DNA of 64,000 nt, taken from NCBI GenBank assembly GCA_910589415.1, contig OU342632.1, positions 15,255,507 through 15,319,506 on the forward strand. The letters are read 5' to 3'. Position numbers and translations under genes: made by a program. The notes beneath the pieces are model-generated. The model was not told the origin of the DNA and made no database searches. It saw only the letters and a program-made list of their open reading frames with translations. Shown here piece after piece: positions 37,430 to 50,800 of this stretch (position 1 is its first letter; each line of letters begins with the position of its first letter). The DNA comes from Malachius bipustulatus. Lineage: Eukaryota > Arthropoda > Insecta > Coleoptera > Melyridae.

Positions 37430-37888
37430 GACCTCTTTGAGGTACCTTCTGATTACAGCTTAGCTCGCTGCGTCGCTAAAAACCTGCAGATATCTCGAGG
37501 AATCAGCACTGTCTTCAGGTATAAATTTTGCCAACTTGACGACGAATTGCACACATAGAACCCGCAGCTAGGCAACGCATTACAAGTTGAGCATAAGGAA
37601 GGTGAATTAAGAAGAAGAATTTACTACACTATTACCAAAGAGAAGTCGCAAGGAAAACCTACCTATTGACACTTATGGGATGTCCTTACCAGACTCCGAA
37701 AAGTGCTATTGGTCCATAATCAGGCGAAACTAGTGGTATCAAAACTAGCCTGCGGAGCAGATGGTTTGAATTGGCGAATTGTCCGGAGCATATTGGAGGT
37801 CCTGTTTCAATCTACAGATGCTGACATCCCAGTATGCTGTTTCAACCCAAGAGGCACTGAGGAAATCCGTCGACTGCTACTTTCATGA
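37430..37888 (+). pseudogene. OARD1-like macro-domain relic downstream of the gypsy pol
   Basis: A single frame of 153 codons is interrupted by two stops only (TAG 37556-37558, TGA 37667-37669). It reads DLFEVPSDYSLARCVAKNLQ, ISRGIST, RRIYYTITKEKS, then LACGADGLNWRIV and an end VLFQSTDADIPVC. This follows the order of the short macro domain of OARD1/TARG1-type ADP-ribosyl hydrolases: LF near the start, the SLAxC helix, a G-x-G-I loop, the IYYLITK strand, and C-G-x-D-x-L-x-W with the aspartate that is catalytic in OARD1. It lies on the same strand immediately after the gypsy RNase H spacer. Either the gypsy family carried a captured macro domain, or a retrocopy landed beside it. It is not functional as it stands. 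Confidence 0.65.
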
Positions 37889-38390
37889 GACAACGACTTT
37901 TAAAAATGGACCAGACTGCAGGTATCGACATCGCCCAAAGCATACTATAGCTTTCGGGACGAAATGCTTGTTTGCCATTGCGCCTAATGGGTGTTCATCG
38001 TTTTGCTGCACCGGACTCTGTGGAAGCATTCTCATAAGGTGCAATGGTAAACAAAATTTTGACACGACGCATCCAACTGCTCCGACAGGCCCGTCATGCA
38101 GAGCCGTATCTGGTGGAATGTCACCTTCAGAGTCTGGATTATTCGTCTCCTTATTACTTTTTAATGTAAATAGTCGGCTCGACAAACTGAATCATTCAGT
38201 CATAAAACGGAAGCAACGGTGTACAGATATAGTATACAAGTATTGGTGTTGGTGTTAATAAATAAATTCAATTACTACTTAATTAAGTATCTAGTGCGTG
38301 TTTGTAAAAATAAAAAAGTTTTTGTGGTGTGTAATAAATGAAAGTAATTATTAAATAAATAATTGAATATTAAATAAATGGAAAGATAAT
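37889..38390 (+). other. Probable 3' part of the same retroelement
   Basis: GC-richer sequence continuing from the macro-domain relic, ending with AATAAATAAATTCAATTACT near 38258-38277. Short frames show no domain. It has no counterpart upstream of gene A. The A/B homology resumes at about 38400. Confidence 0.4.
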
Positions 38391-38843
38391 GGAAAGAAAC
38401 TAATGGAAAACCTTTAAAAAATTTTATGCAATAAAAGAATTTAACCATGTATGAAAGACGGTTGGCTAATTCTGAAAACTTTTTCTCTTAAAATTATAAT
38501 TCAGGCGATATTGAAAATATCTGATCGAAAAAGATGGACAATAATACTAATGACTTGAAATAGTTGCCTTTTTTACAAAATAATACACGTACTTACGTAC
38601 TTTATGACAGATTTTAATATGAATTGGAAAAAAAATTATTGAAGTACTTTACTTACCTAATAAGTCTATCAGATTACAATGTATCAAAGAATTTTCATAT
38701 TTATTATGCTTTTCCTTCAGACAAAGTTGACATAATATAAAATATTCTCTTTCTCAACCAAATATCGGGTTTTTTTAGTGAAAATATTAATAAATATAAT
38801 AGCTTAGTAAACAATACATGATTCCCACACATAGACGGTTTAG

Positions 38844-38851
38844 TATATAAA
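38844..38851 (+). promoter_or_regulatory. Possible TATA box of IR gene B
   Basis: TATATAAA, 43 bp before the start codon, in the flank conserved with gene A. Confidence 0.35.
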
Positions 38852-38893
38852 TGTATAAAGTTTATTCGTAGCTGGAATAATCAAAAAAATAAA

Positions 38894-41800
38894 ATGCAAC
38901 TCTCCAGTGTTAATGCATGCAGCAATCTGATTTTAAACATTTTGTTTCAACACGAACTATTTACTTCTACGTGCATTTACGTATTTACAGATGACTTTTC
39001 AAGTGAAATTTTCTTCAACAACAGCCCCAATATTGTTAATATCAAGCTTCACAATCAGAGAATAATCATTAATGATTATATGATATTGAATAACTATGGG
39101 TGTAGAAGTATTCTCATTAAAAATCAGTACCCTGTACAAGTGTTTCGTCAATTTGAAGCACTCATCAGGAATGAATCTAATGTGGTAGAAAGGTTTAACA
39201 GAAGAAGATATGTTTTATGGCATGATCAAAACACTAAAGAAGACTTGAACGAAATTTTCGATTCATACGAAATAGAACACGTAACAGATTTATTGCTGAT
39301 TGAATTAGAAAACGAAAATATCAATACAAACCTCTTATTGGATAACAGTTACACAGAAGAACTAAGTAATAATAAGTGTGTTGCTACTTTTTCGAGTCAC
39401 AGATTTTCTGGTAACAATCCCAAACAAAAAGTTATTATTGATAAATGGTTTTCAGAAAATTGCAGCTTTTTATATGGTGCTGAACTGTTTCCCGATAAAA
39501 TATTTAATTTGGATGGAAAAACACTAAGGTTGATGCTTCTCGACTACAGACCATTTAGTGTTTATGGTAAATATCTTTTTGCGCCAACCCGAAGAACTTC
39601 GGTTTCCTAGGATAGCAATGCCGTACTAAAGCAGCCGTAATAAAAGGGTGTAAGTGCATTTTTCAATAACGCAACGACTTTCCTAAAAAAATACATACAT
39701 ACATATTATTATAAAATGCACCGTTAGCGTTTTATTACGGCCACTCGAAAACTGCGGCACGGCTGTCCTAGGAAAATGTAACTTCAACGAACTGACCACT
39801 TTGAAGATACTATACAGTGCGCGAGAAAAGTAAGGAATAAATTCGATAAAACGGAGAGGGCTGTTGTTTTGGAAAAATAAAACAACAGGTCGATTTTGTT
39901 TTTAAGTTGTTTAACTTTTGACACAATATTGGGGTATACAGGGTGATGCGCGAAAAAGTGGTGACGTCATCGGCATTATTTTTAAATGGCAACCCTTATT
40001 TTTTATTCCATTTTTTGATACCTCATTCAATTGCCGGGATGGTAATGTAATCAATTTGTAAGGAGAATCAAAAATAAGGAAATTTCTGAGAAAACAGCTT
40101 GTGAGTCGAAATTGTGCGCTTTTTACTGATGTGAAAATCGGAACATTAACAATAAAAAAAATAAAATAAAATAAAAATGTCTGTTTCCATGGTAATTTTA
40201 TAAGATCTGTCTATTAAATTAATGCCCGTATTCACAAACGATAATTTCCTAAATAATTACGTAATTATTTAAATGAGTGAGATGGAGATATGCAGTTTTT
40301 TTGCAATAGAATGAGATGGGGATAATTGATTACGTAATTATTTTGGAAATTATCGTTTGTGAATACGGGCGTGTCTATTAAATTAAATCTGTTAAATTAA
40401 ATTAATTTAAATCTATTAAATCTGTCTATTAAATTGAATCTCTCCAAATTAAGTTATTTTCACAGAAATTTCGTCGTTTAAGGTTACAAAATGATTACAT
40501 TACCGTATTGGCAGTTGAATGAAGTATCAAAAAATGGAATAAAAAATAATGGTTGTCATTTTAAAAAAAATAGCGATGACGTCACCACTTTTTCGCGCAT
40601 CACCCTGTATACCCCAATATTATGTCAAAAGTTGAACAACTCAAAAACAAAATCGACCTGTTTTTTTATTTTTTCAAAACAACAGCCCTCTCCGTTGTAT
40701 CGAATTTATTCCTTACTTTTCTCGCGCACTGTATAAGTACCAACTACGAACTTTTATTTCATGACCTAAATTTGGGAAACAGGCCGCCAATGACATTTTA
40801 CGACAGTTACCCTTGCCGACGGTCTTGAAAATTAATTTCCTAGGTATATCCAGACGCATAATAATATCAGAAGTTGCTTTTATGGTAGGCACCTACCGCG
40901 TGTCCCCGGATAGGTGAAACGACTCTTATAAAAGACAAAAAATTTTTGATTTTAATTTTCATTTTTTGGGGTTCAGCTCTGCTTGGTTAAAGAGTAATTT
41001 CTAACCAAATTTTAGTTTTGAAAAATCAAGCATGCCTTGGAAATTTCCAAGAAACCGGTTTTTCGGTTGAGTAAAGTGCCTTTTATGTAGCAAATACGAA
41101 AAAATGTTATTTGAAAAAGTTGTTCAGAATCAACATTTAGGTCTCTATACCAAATTTCAAAATCATAGGCCAACTTTGATCTTTTACATTTACTTTTATG
41201 TTTATTTCACAAATCAAAGAATTTCATTTGTAACAAAGACTTATATTAACAGATTGCTACTGCTATGGATATAATTTGGTTTTTCCATGGCAGTCTTTGT
41301 TACGAAATGAAATTCTTTGATTTGTGAAATAAAACATAAAAATAAATGAAAAAAATAAAAGTTGAACTATGATTTTGAAATTTGTTATAGGGGCCTAAAT
41401 GTTGATTCTGAACAACTTTTTCAAATAACATTTTGTCGTATTTGCCACATAAAAGGCACTTTACTCAACCGAAAAAACGGTTTCTTGGAAATTTCCAAGG
41501 CATGCTTCATTTTTCAAAACTAATATTTTGTTAGAAATTACTCTTTAGCAAAGCAGGGCTGAACCCCAAAAAATGAAAATTAAAATCAAAAATTTTTTGT
41601 CTTTTATAAGAGTCGTTTCACCTATCCGGGGACACACGGTCAGTTACTGGCATTTTTTCCGTATCCGAGTTATATAAATAGAGTGATCTACAGGTCCGCT
41701 ACCGCTTTGTTAAACTGAAAAGTTTAAAAAAAAGACGTCAAAAACAATTTTTCTGTTGCAGATCAGGAAAATGGTTACTACGATGGTGTGGAAACTAGTT

Positions 41801-44800
41801 TTGGTACAGAATATGCGAATTATCACAATGCAACCGTTTCATTCTCGTCCTACCCGGATCTCTGGGGTACCCTTTATGATAATTGGACAGGAACCGGGAT
41901 AGTCGGGAATATGGCCCAAGATCGTGCTGACTTATCTTTTGGTAAGTATGAGCTGTTATTGTTGGTTGGACCTGCGTATAATGAAATAATTACTTAACTC
42001 TTGACCTTACCTATTGAAATAAACAAACTTATTTATCTAATTGCAATTATCTGAGTTTGGAGCAACTGCTGCTTAATAATTGCAATGCCCGATTTTTTAC
42101 ATTAATTATTAATTAATTATTTATTAAAAAATTTTAATTTTTACTAAAAAAATGTAAACGGATAAATTACAATAACAGATTATAAAGGGTGTTTCAATGG
42201 GAGTTAGTAAATATAGAGCATTACACGGTAGAACAATGCGTCCTGATTGTCAAAAATTATTATCAAAATGGTGAATGTTTAATTGCGACTCAGAATTTAA
42301 AAAGATTAGTCTCATTAACAAAGAGTTTTCCTTCTTCTGTCTTTCTTCTGTAATAAGATTGCATCTTACGAATTTTTTATTTTATTAGCACTGCAACCTC
42401 TAGATGGCGTTATCTGACATGTAAGCAAAAAATCGCGATGATTTAAAAAAAAAAAAAATTTCAAAAACTTAAACTTTCACCATTTTGATAATCATTTTTG
42501 ACAATCAGAACGTTTTGTTCGATCGTGTAATGCTCCATATTTACTAACTCCCATCTGTCAACTTTCGATCTGTCACGTCATAATCATGGTGACATTACGA
42601 CTGTCAAACATATGTCAAACATGGCGCGCAATTCAAATCTTGCGCTCTTATTGAAACACCCTATAGTAATAATCAGACAGTTTCATAGTTTTGGATTCTA
42701 AAAATTTTACTTAAAATTATACAAGCTGATTCATAAAGGGTGGTGGATATTTTACAAAAGATAGAAGACAGAAGGGTCGAAAAGATTCGAAAAGTACCTA
42801 TGAAGTAATTTTCTCACTGTCACCACGGAAGAACTATAATACCGAGATGAAGGTCACAATTTTTTGTCCCTTTTGTGGTAATAGATAACTTTTTTCTTCA
42901 CCGACCGATTTTTGAAACTTATATTGAACTACAACTTCAGGAAAAAAATTTAGGGACGAGAATGGACTCGAACAATCAGATACAAAGACTCCCATATTTT
43001 TTTAGTTATTTAGTTATAAGACTCCCATATTTAGCTTTTCTCTGGAAACTGATTTGAATTGAATGAAAATCAATGAAAATTTAATGAAAATCAACTTGTC
43101 TCCGAACAAACCTGCATTTGTGAACACTTTAAGATTTTGTTGCTATCATGATATAAAAAGACGTTTAAAAAATTTTCTTTCATGCAGAATCAGCGCCCTT
43201 GTTTACCTACTTTAGAATGGTTCGTAACCATCGTTACAAAAATTTTATTAATCACTACCTACTTGTCTGAAAAAAAAGTTGAAAAATTCACTTGAATCCA
43301 CGTCAGTATGTTTCTTGCTTGCTATAAGATGAAAATTCAATGAAGGAACTCAAGGTATATGAATGGCTAGACAAACAAAAGTGATTATTACAATTTTTGT
43401 AACGATGACTACAAAACATTCTCCCGTCAACAAGGACGCTGAAATTTTACTACCGCTGACGGACATTTTAATTTTAGTAATTTATTATTTATTCAATATT
43501 TTGTTCTTATGTTTGTTCTGGTCAATTTTCTCCCCTGGATTTTTTTTTCTAAAATTTTAGCTTCAATATGAGGGTTGAATTTCTAAAATCGGTTGTCAAG
43601 GAAAAAATTATCACGTCAAAGACCAACAGTTGATTTTTGAGAATTTAAATTTAATTTTAATGGGCTAAAGGTGGTTATTAAAACCAGAATTCGCATATAT
43701 GGCTTGTCCAGTGAGTGTTGTCCGATGAGATGTCACACTGATCCTGACTATAAACGATTTGATTTTATGAGATTTAATTCGTACAATAATTATAATAATT
43801 TATTTATATTATAATTATAATATTTATTATTAATTAATACATATAATTATTATAATACAATAATTGATTCGATTCGTACAATTATAATAATTTGTATTTA
43901 TTACGAATTAAATCGCATTAAATCAAATCGTTTATAGTCAGGATCAGTGTAGCATCTCACCTGACAACACTCACTGGACAAACCATATCTTAAAGTAATC
44001 TTCAAAATATAACCACAATATAAAGTTTCAGAGCTAATGAGTCATTTTGTACTTAAAAAATTTCTGTTTCTTTATTTCTGAAGAAACGAATTAATTTATA
44101 ATTGAACCTTGAAGTATGATTCAAAAAGAATGAACTGAAAACACGGCCTGAATTAATTTTTGTCTCATCAATTCCCAAATTCATTAATCAAAACCAGTAT
44201 ACCTATATTTACAATTTCAAAAATTATTGACATGGTGGCACAAAAATTCAAAAAAATGTGAAATAGATCAAACCTAACTCAATATAAATTAGATCAGAGA
44301 AAAAAGACACAAGGATATTTCGGGTTTCTTTATTTAGTTTTCTTTGATGATGAAACTTTACTGGTCAAAATTGAAATTCACATCAAATTTAGATAAATAG
44401 GTACCTTCGGTTCAGACTGTAAATGGGGAAATAATGTCACTACTACTGGTACAATGTTGTCGGCAGGCTGCATGGTAAATTCGACTGGTATGTAATCAAC
44501 CCATCGATGGTGCTGATAATCGCCCGCCATACCGCATTACTTACTAATCTTGAATATTTACTTTATAAATCTTCATCCTTTGAAACACGAAATGAGGCGG
44601 ATTATGTTTCCATAGTTGGTCTTGGAGAACTTGAATTCCAGGTAGAAGGAATTGAAAATCCAAAAGGGACCAGAGATAATCCATAAATAAACGAAACTCT
44701 TAACTTGAGGCTTGAAATTGAAACTCTGAAACTGAAGCAGAAGCTGAAACACTTGAAGTCGAAACTCGAACCTGGAACCTGAAGTTGGAACCTGGAGCTG

Positions 44801-47800
44801 GGACCCTGTCTTGAATGACAAAAACTTTATTAAATAATTCGGCTAACAGGATTAGCGAACTACTCACTTGTGGGAAATATTTCCCGTTTAATTTTATATG
44901 AAGATACTTCCACCACGGCTTTCTTCCGACACTATTTTATGCAATACAATAAGTAACTCACAAAGACCTTAAAACTAACACATTGCTACATGCTGATTCT
45001 TGTCTGGACGTTAAAATCGAAATAAAAAATATTTCCTTGTATAAACTGAATCCGTCCGTCTCCACTCGCTATCTCTTTCCTACCTCAGTTTTCCGCCATC
45101 AACGTGCCAGAAATCATACGATCTGTTATTGCAGTGCCATTTATACAATGTTGCCGCGTTCATTCTAAATCTAACCTTATTTGCCATTTTCAAGGTAATT
45201 CGCACACGTTCTTAATTTATCCTTCTAGTGAAAAATGCACCTTCCGCCAACTGTTCGTACTTCTGACAGCTACCTATTTATCGATACCATAAATCAAATA
45301 CTGGACGAAACTAAATGAACTACATATCAAAATACTCATAAATTTTTTTGGAATCGGTAGGTACCTACCCCTCACGCCGCCTGAAAATCAATTTAAAAAG
45401 AGAAAATGATTATTAAAGTTTATTAAGACAAAACCGTAATTAATCCTTCTTTAAATAGTAGCAAGCAGGGCATGCTACATTATACATATTTCTTCTTGAT
45501 TTTGAATAATGGATTTATTTCAGGTGCCCTCTACAGATGGTTGGCAGATTATCCATACCTTGATTTTTCTACATTTTTAATGAAATCTGGAGTCAGAATT
45601 TATGTACCTGGACCAAGGTAAGATTAACATGGACCAAGGTAAGATTAACATGGCAGAAAAATAACAAGATAATCAGTGCAAGTTTTTGATGTTCCAAAAA
45701 TTATTTTCAATTGAATTTTGTTTCCCTTACTTTCGTTTTGTAAATTTTATTTTTATTTTCGGATGTATGTAATATGCAATAAAGTTCATTGTAAAGAAAG
45801 GTGGAACACTGTAGTTCCACACTGTATATTTTGGCTGCGTCCATAATTGTTAGTTTTTTTTTTTTTTATTGTAGATACAAAATAATTATGCTATTCACAC
45901 AAAAGTTTCACAAAAAATTTTGAAAAAAGTCATGTAAGGTAGTTTTGAGTAGGTAAATATAATAAAATTTTAAGCTAGATCTCTACACATGATGATTCAT
46001 AATATGTGCGCTGGACATTAGAATGTAATAGCTCGTTCAAAAATATGAAAAAAGTCGGTCCGCAAAAGAACCGTTTTCGACATAGGTACATCAGGGTGTC
46101 AAATATAGTTATTTATTATACAAGAGAAAAAAGTGATAGATTTTAGCTCGAGATGTGATTTCGTCCCCGACGCGTTAGCGGAGGGGACAAACACATCGAG
46201 AGCATCGCACTTTTTTCTTGTGTGTAATATACAATTTTTTTCTGCAAGAAGTAATATCAGTGCTAGAATGTCGAAAAACGTAGTTAGATAACTGAAAATT
46301 ATGTCGGAAAAATGATTTATGTTAAACTTGAATTTTCAAACTGTCTTTTATCGTAATTGACGTTGCCTGGGTAACGAAACGATTTTATTACATAAACGAC
46401 AGTTTTGCAAAGAATCTTGTTAGTTTTCGATGAGTGAATTTAATAATATGGATAGTGATTATTATGAAAATTCCCTTAATAATTGCCATTTGGATAATAA
46501 GGTAACTTTCCTTTACGTATATTTGATATAAACTTAATGATATCTGAGTGTTAATAGTAGCTATACCTAAGCCGCCATTTCGGGGAAATAAGTACTCATT
46601 TATTTCCCTGCTAATTCATTTATTTCCCCGATAAGATGCAGCTCATATAATGAGGCATTTTTCTACCTGTCAACGGGGAAAAAAGGTCAAACTTATAGCC
46701 CGTCGCAGAAAAAAAAATTATCAAAAATAAATGATGTTTTTGTCCACAACAAAACAATTTTTAACTTTTCTGTTTTTCATCATAAAATGCTGTTTTTCTC
46801 GAAAACCGTTCACATTAGAGTATTTGACCAATAGTACCTTTTTTATGTAGAAAAACATTGACAGGTTAAAATGTGTTTTTCACAATGCCAATTTTTGCGG
46901 TGTAGTAAAAATTAGGGGCAAAATAGTATCAATCAACCCCAAAATCTCCGCCACTGCCTTATGAAATAAATTTAATCAGAGCTCAAAAAGTTAATAATAT
47001 TAATGATAAGATGTGTACTAAAGCTGGGCTCTGCATCTCAAATAGTTGCTGAGAAATCGTCAAAAAGCTGAAGAAAAAAAATTTTCTTGACACCTGTATC
47101 TAGAAAGTGATGGGTTTGCGGACCCATGTTAATAGGAACTTTTTTCATATTTTAGAACCAGCTATCACACCCGAAGTCGTGCGCACATATTATGAATCGC
47201 TCTGTATAGTGGAAACGTACCTACGAGTAATAAAATTTATAATTTTACAGATTAGCATCAGGTTGGTTTCTACCTTCATATTCTTTTTCATTGGACGTCT
47301 GGGGTGTTGTACTATTTACATATTTGTTTTGTAGTGTTTTTCTCTATTTCATAACGACTTATTATGGCCATTACAAGAAAAGGTAAGGTGTACACCTTAA
47401 TAATTAAAATACACATAATTATTTATATTTTTCCAGTACAATAAACGACTCCAAAAATTATATGGAGAATATGAAAATTTATGTAACAAATTTGTTCATT
47501 ACTACAAGTATTTTTTTGGAACAACCTATGAATAATGCTTTCCAAGGCAGGAGTTTTAAAATATTCATATTTGCTTTAATAGTTCAATGCCTTCTGATCA
47601 GCAGTTTTTATAATAGTGGATATGCAGCCACAATGGCAGTACCAAGGTAAGTCTTCTTGAAGTACCTATACAAAATTTCCAATTTGTGGGAATAGGCGAA
47701 CTTATTTAATGTCCACAGAGAAATGTCCCCATTTCGTTTTACATCACCCCGGTCAATATATTTTTAATGCAATAGAACCCAGAACATTTTATTGATTATT

Positions 47801-50800
47801 ATATTGACAAAATAAACAAAAATTTTAAAAAAATCACAAAAAATTCACATCCGCAGTTTACCATCTTCATAAACAGTAAAACGTTGGCATGTTCCAATCT
47901 GAAGGGAAAGTCTTTGAGGATGGCTTGCTAATATTATCTTTAAAAATATTATTCACACAAAAATTAAAGACTCAAACTCCAAAGTTATAATACTTACAAT
48001 CAATAACAGAGCAGACATTTTCTCAGGAATATGCATTAAATCCGAAAAGTACTAACGAAATGGATTTTTTTTAGTAAGATTTATGAAAAAATACGCAGAA
48101 AGTTTGTGCATGTTCGAAAACTCATTTGACACGTAGGTACTTGTTTTAAGTTTCAAGCATATAGGGTAGGACAAAAAAAAATAAAGAAGCAAAGTACCCT
48201 TGTTTGGAAAGATAATAAAAGAAATTAAAACAATGGCTTAGAATTAGAATTATTCAAAGCCAGATTTAATTTTTGGTTTTAAAAGGTTTTTTATTATCAT
48301 TTTTACACTGCATTCTACACTTTAGGGACACACAACAACTGTCACCTGTGTAGGTAGAGCTGCGAGAACAACATATTAACTTCTACTACTAAATTTCAAC
48401 TTCTATTTTGATATGAATTATTTCTGTTATTAATATTTTGTATTTTCAAAAACACTACATTTTTTGTTATTTTAATAATTTAACTAAGTTAAGGCAAAAC
48501 GACAGTGATTTATAAAGGCATACTTTCCTATACTTGAGTACCTACCCCTCTCCTAATTAAAAATCTATGTAAGTGTGTAAGAACTTTAGGATAAGACTTC
48601 GAGATTAAAACAATTAATATACAATTAATTAATCATTGAATAAAGAACACTTATCCCACCCATTTAGCTACAGAAGACGAACAAACCTAGAAATTAACGA
48701 AATTATAGGAGAAGGTGACATAGTAAGATTTATCAAGACCCAGAGACTAAAATGGTTCGGACACATCCACAGAAGAGAACCCAACGATTGGATGAGAAAA
48801 ATAATGGAGTTGAAACCAACGTCGAGCAGAACAAGGGAAAGACCGAGATTACGTTGGTAGGACCAAATAATAATCGAGGACCTAGGAGAACTTAGAATGG
48901 AAGACTGGAGAAAAATTATAGAAGATCGGGAGGAATGAAATAATGGGATCGATAAAGCCGACGAACCCATAACAACTATCAAGGAAGAACAAGAAGGAAC
49001 CGAATCGCAGCGGAGTGATTCCCGTAAAACAAAATTACTAGAGCCTCGGAATGAGGCAGGTCCAATTCCAATTCTACACTAGAACGGTAATATTCCGTAT
49101 TACCGCACTGCTTATGAAACACCTCGCCAAATGTTTAAAATACGCTAACAAGGCGACAAGGCCTTTTCATTAGCAACTATAGGTATTTACCTTGGCACAT
49201 CATTTCTCGTAATGCCATGCGTCAACTCGTATATGCTTAATCTTGATTTATCAAGTAAAAGAGATGAGATATAGGTATACAGGATGTCCCGTATCGTTAT
49301 GTTCAAAATTCTTGAGCATATAGTAGGCTTAATTTTGAGCCCAAAAAACCCAAAAGTGACAGATCTATCTTTATTCGTTACGAAGTTACAGGCCTAAGAA
49401 AATTATGACTAGTAAATAACAAGATTCAACTTTGTAAGCCACAAAAATTGCCACACATGAGTGAACGTCACCGAAATAAATATTAGTAGAGAGTAGACGT
49501 TCCCCTGCTCATACGAAATGGCATTGGATTCAAATAGATGCGGCACCAGCATATTTCGGAATTGGTGTTTGTAACTAAATACCAGAGAGAAATTATTATT
49601 TGATCGTATTCAGCAAGCTGGTCAAGAGATAGGTACGCGAAAAAAGACGAGAAAACTGTTACTTTTGCAATAGGCCTCCGAGCACAAGCTTGTATATTCA
49701 GCAAGGAATAGGACATTTTTAACACATGATAAACTAAAGATTTGGTCAATAAAATAAGTTTTATGTGGTTTTCAAAGTTAAATCTGCGGTATTTACTTGA
49801 CATTATTTTCTTAGGCCTGTAACTTTGTAACGAATGCAGATAGACCTGCCACTTTTAGGTTTTTTAGGCTTAGAAATAAGCCTACTATATGCTCACAAAA
49901 TTTGAACATAACGATACGGGACACCCTGTATAAAAATAAATTTTGTAACGGCTGCTTCAATACATGATGAAATATCTGAATCGAACATGACTTTGTTTTT
50001 GATCATAGATTAATAACATTGCTGACACCCAATGCGTCCTTATAGTTGTTACGCGATAATTTGGTGCTGTATTCTTCCATAGACAACTCAAGTCTCGAAA
50101 GCTTACATTGTAAGTTTTTTGTGATTAATAATTAAATAAAGATCAAAATAATGAATTTCTGATGATTGTAGATAAAGTTTTGTAGGATATACGTGGGATA
50201 CACATTGTTATCGCACTTATATGTGAGTACTGCAAAATTCACATGCGTGTGGTAGCTAACAATGTCTGTATCACACTTATAACGTAAATAACCATTAGTG
50301 CCTTTTTAGCGATATTATGAAACACATGAACATAAATTTCAGATACGAAGGTGTGATTAAAAGTATTCAAGATTTTGCTGATTCGGATCTCCATTGGGGG
50401 GCAACGTCGGGAGCCTGGATTGACGCGTTGAAGACTACTGATGACGTATGCATTAACATTTTTTCTACTCGACAGTCGACCTTAAAATTTATTGACATTC
50501 GGGAGTATCATTACCCATTAACTTCAATATAGCCCCAGTCTATTAATACATGAAAACAGGCCATTCCTTGCAAAAGGTCATGTATTTCTATTTTTTGAGT
50601 AAATTTTTCACCAACGAAGATGAGAAAAAACCGAATTTTTCGCAAAAATGTTTAGATTTTTTCCCATTTCGCGCCTAATATCACCCAAACCATGCGATTC
50701 ACGAAAAATTTGGTAGGATGTATATCAAAGAAAATAGTATTTGCTGTTATTTCAATCTTAATCTGTCATTGTACCTCAAGTCGTTTCTGAAATATAGCTA

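Noticed and set aside
37703..37888. Functional small macro-domain protein starting at ATG 37703
   Set aside because: The frame lacks the N-terminal half of the fold, which lies upstream beyond two stop codons, so it cannot be a complete enzyme.
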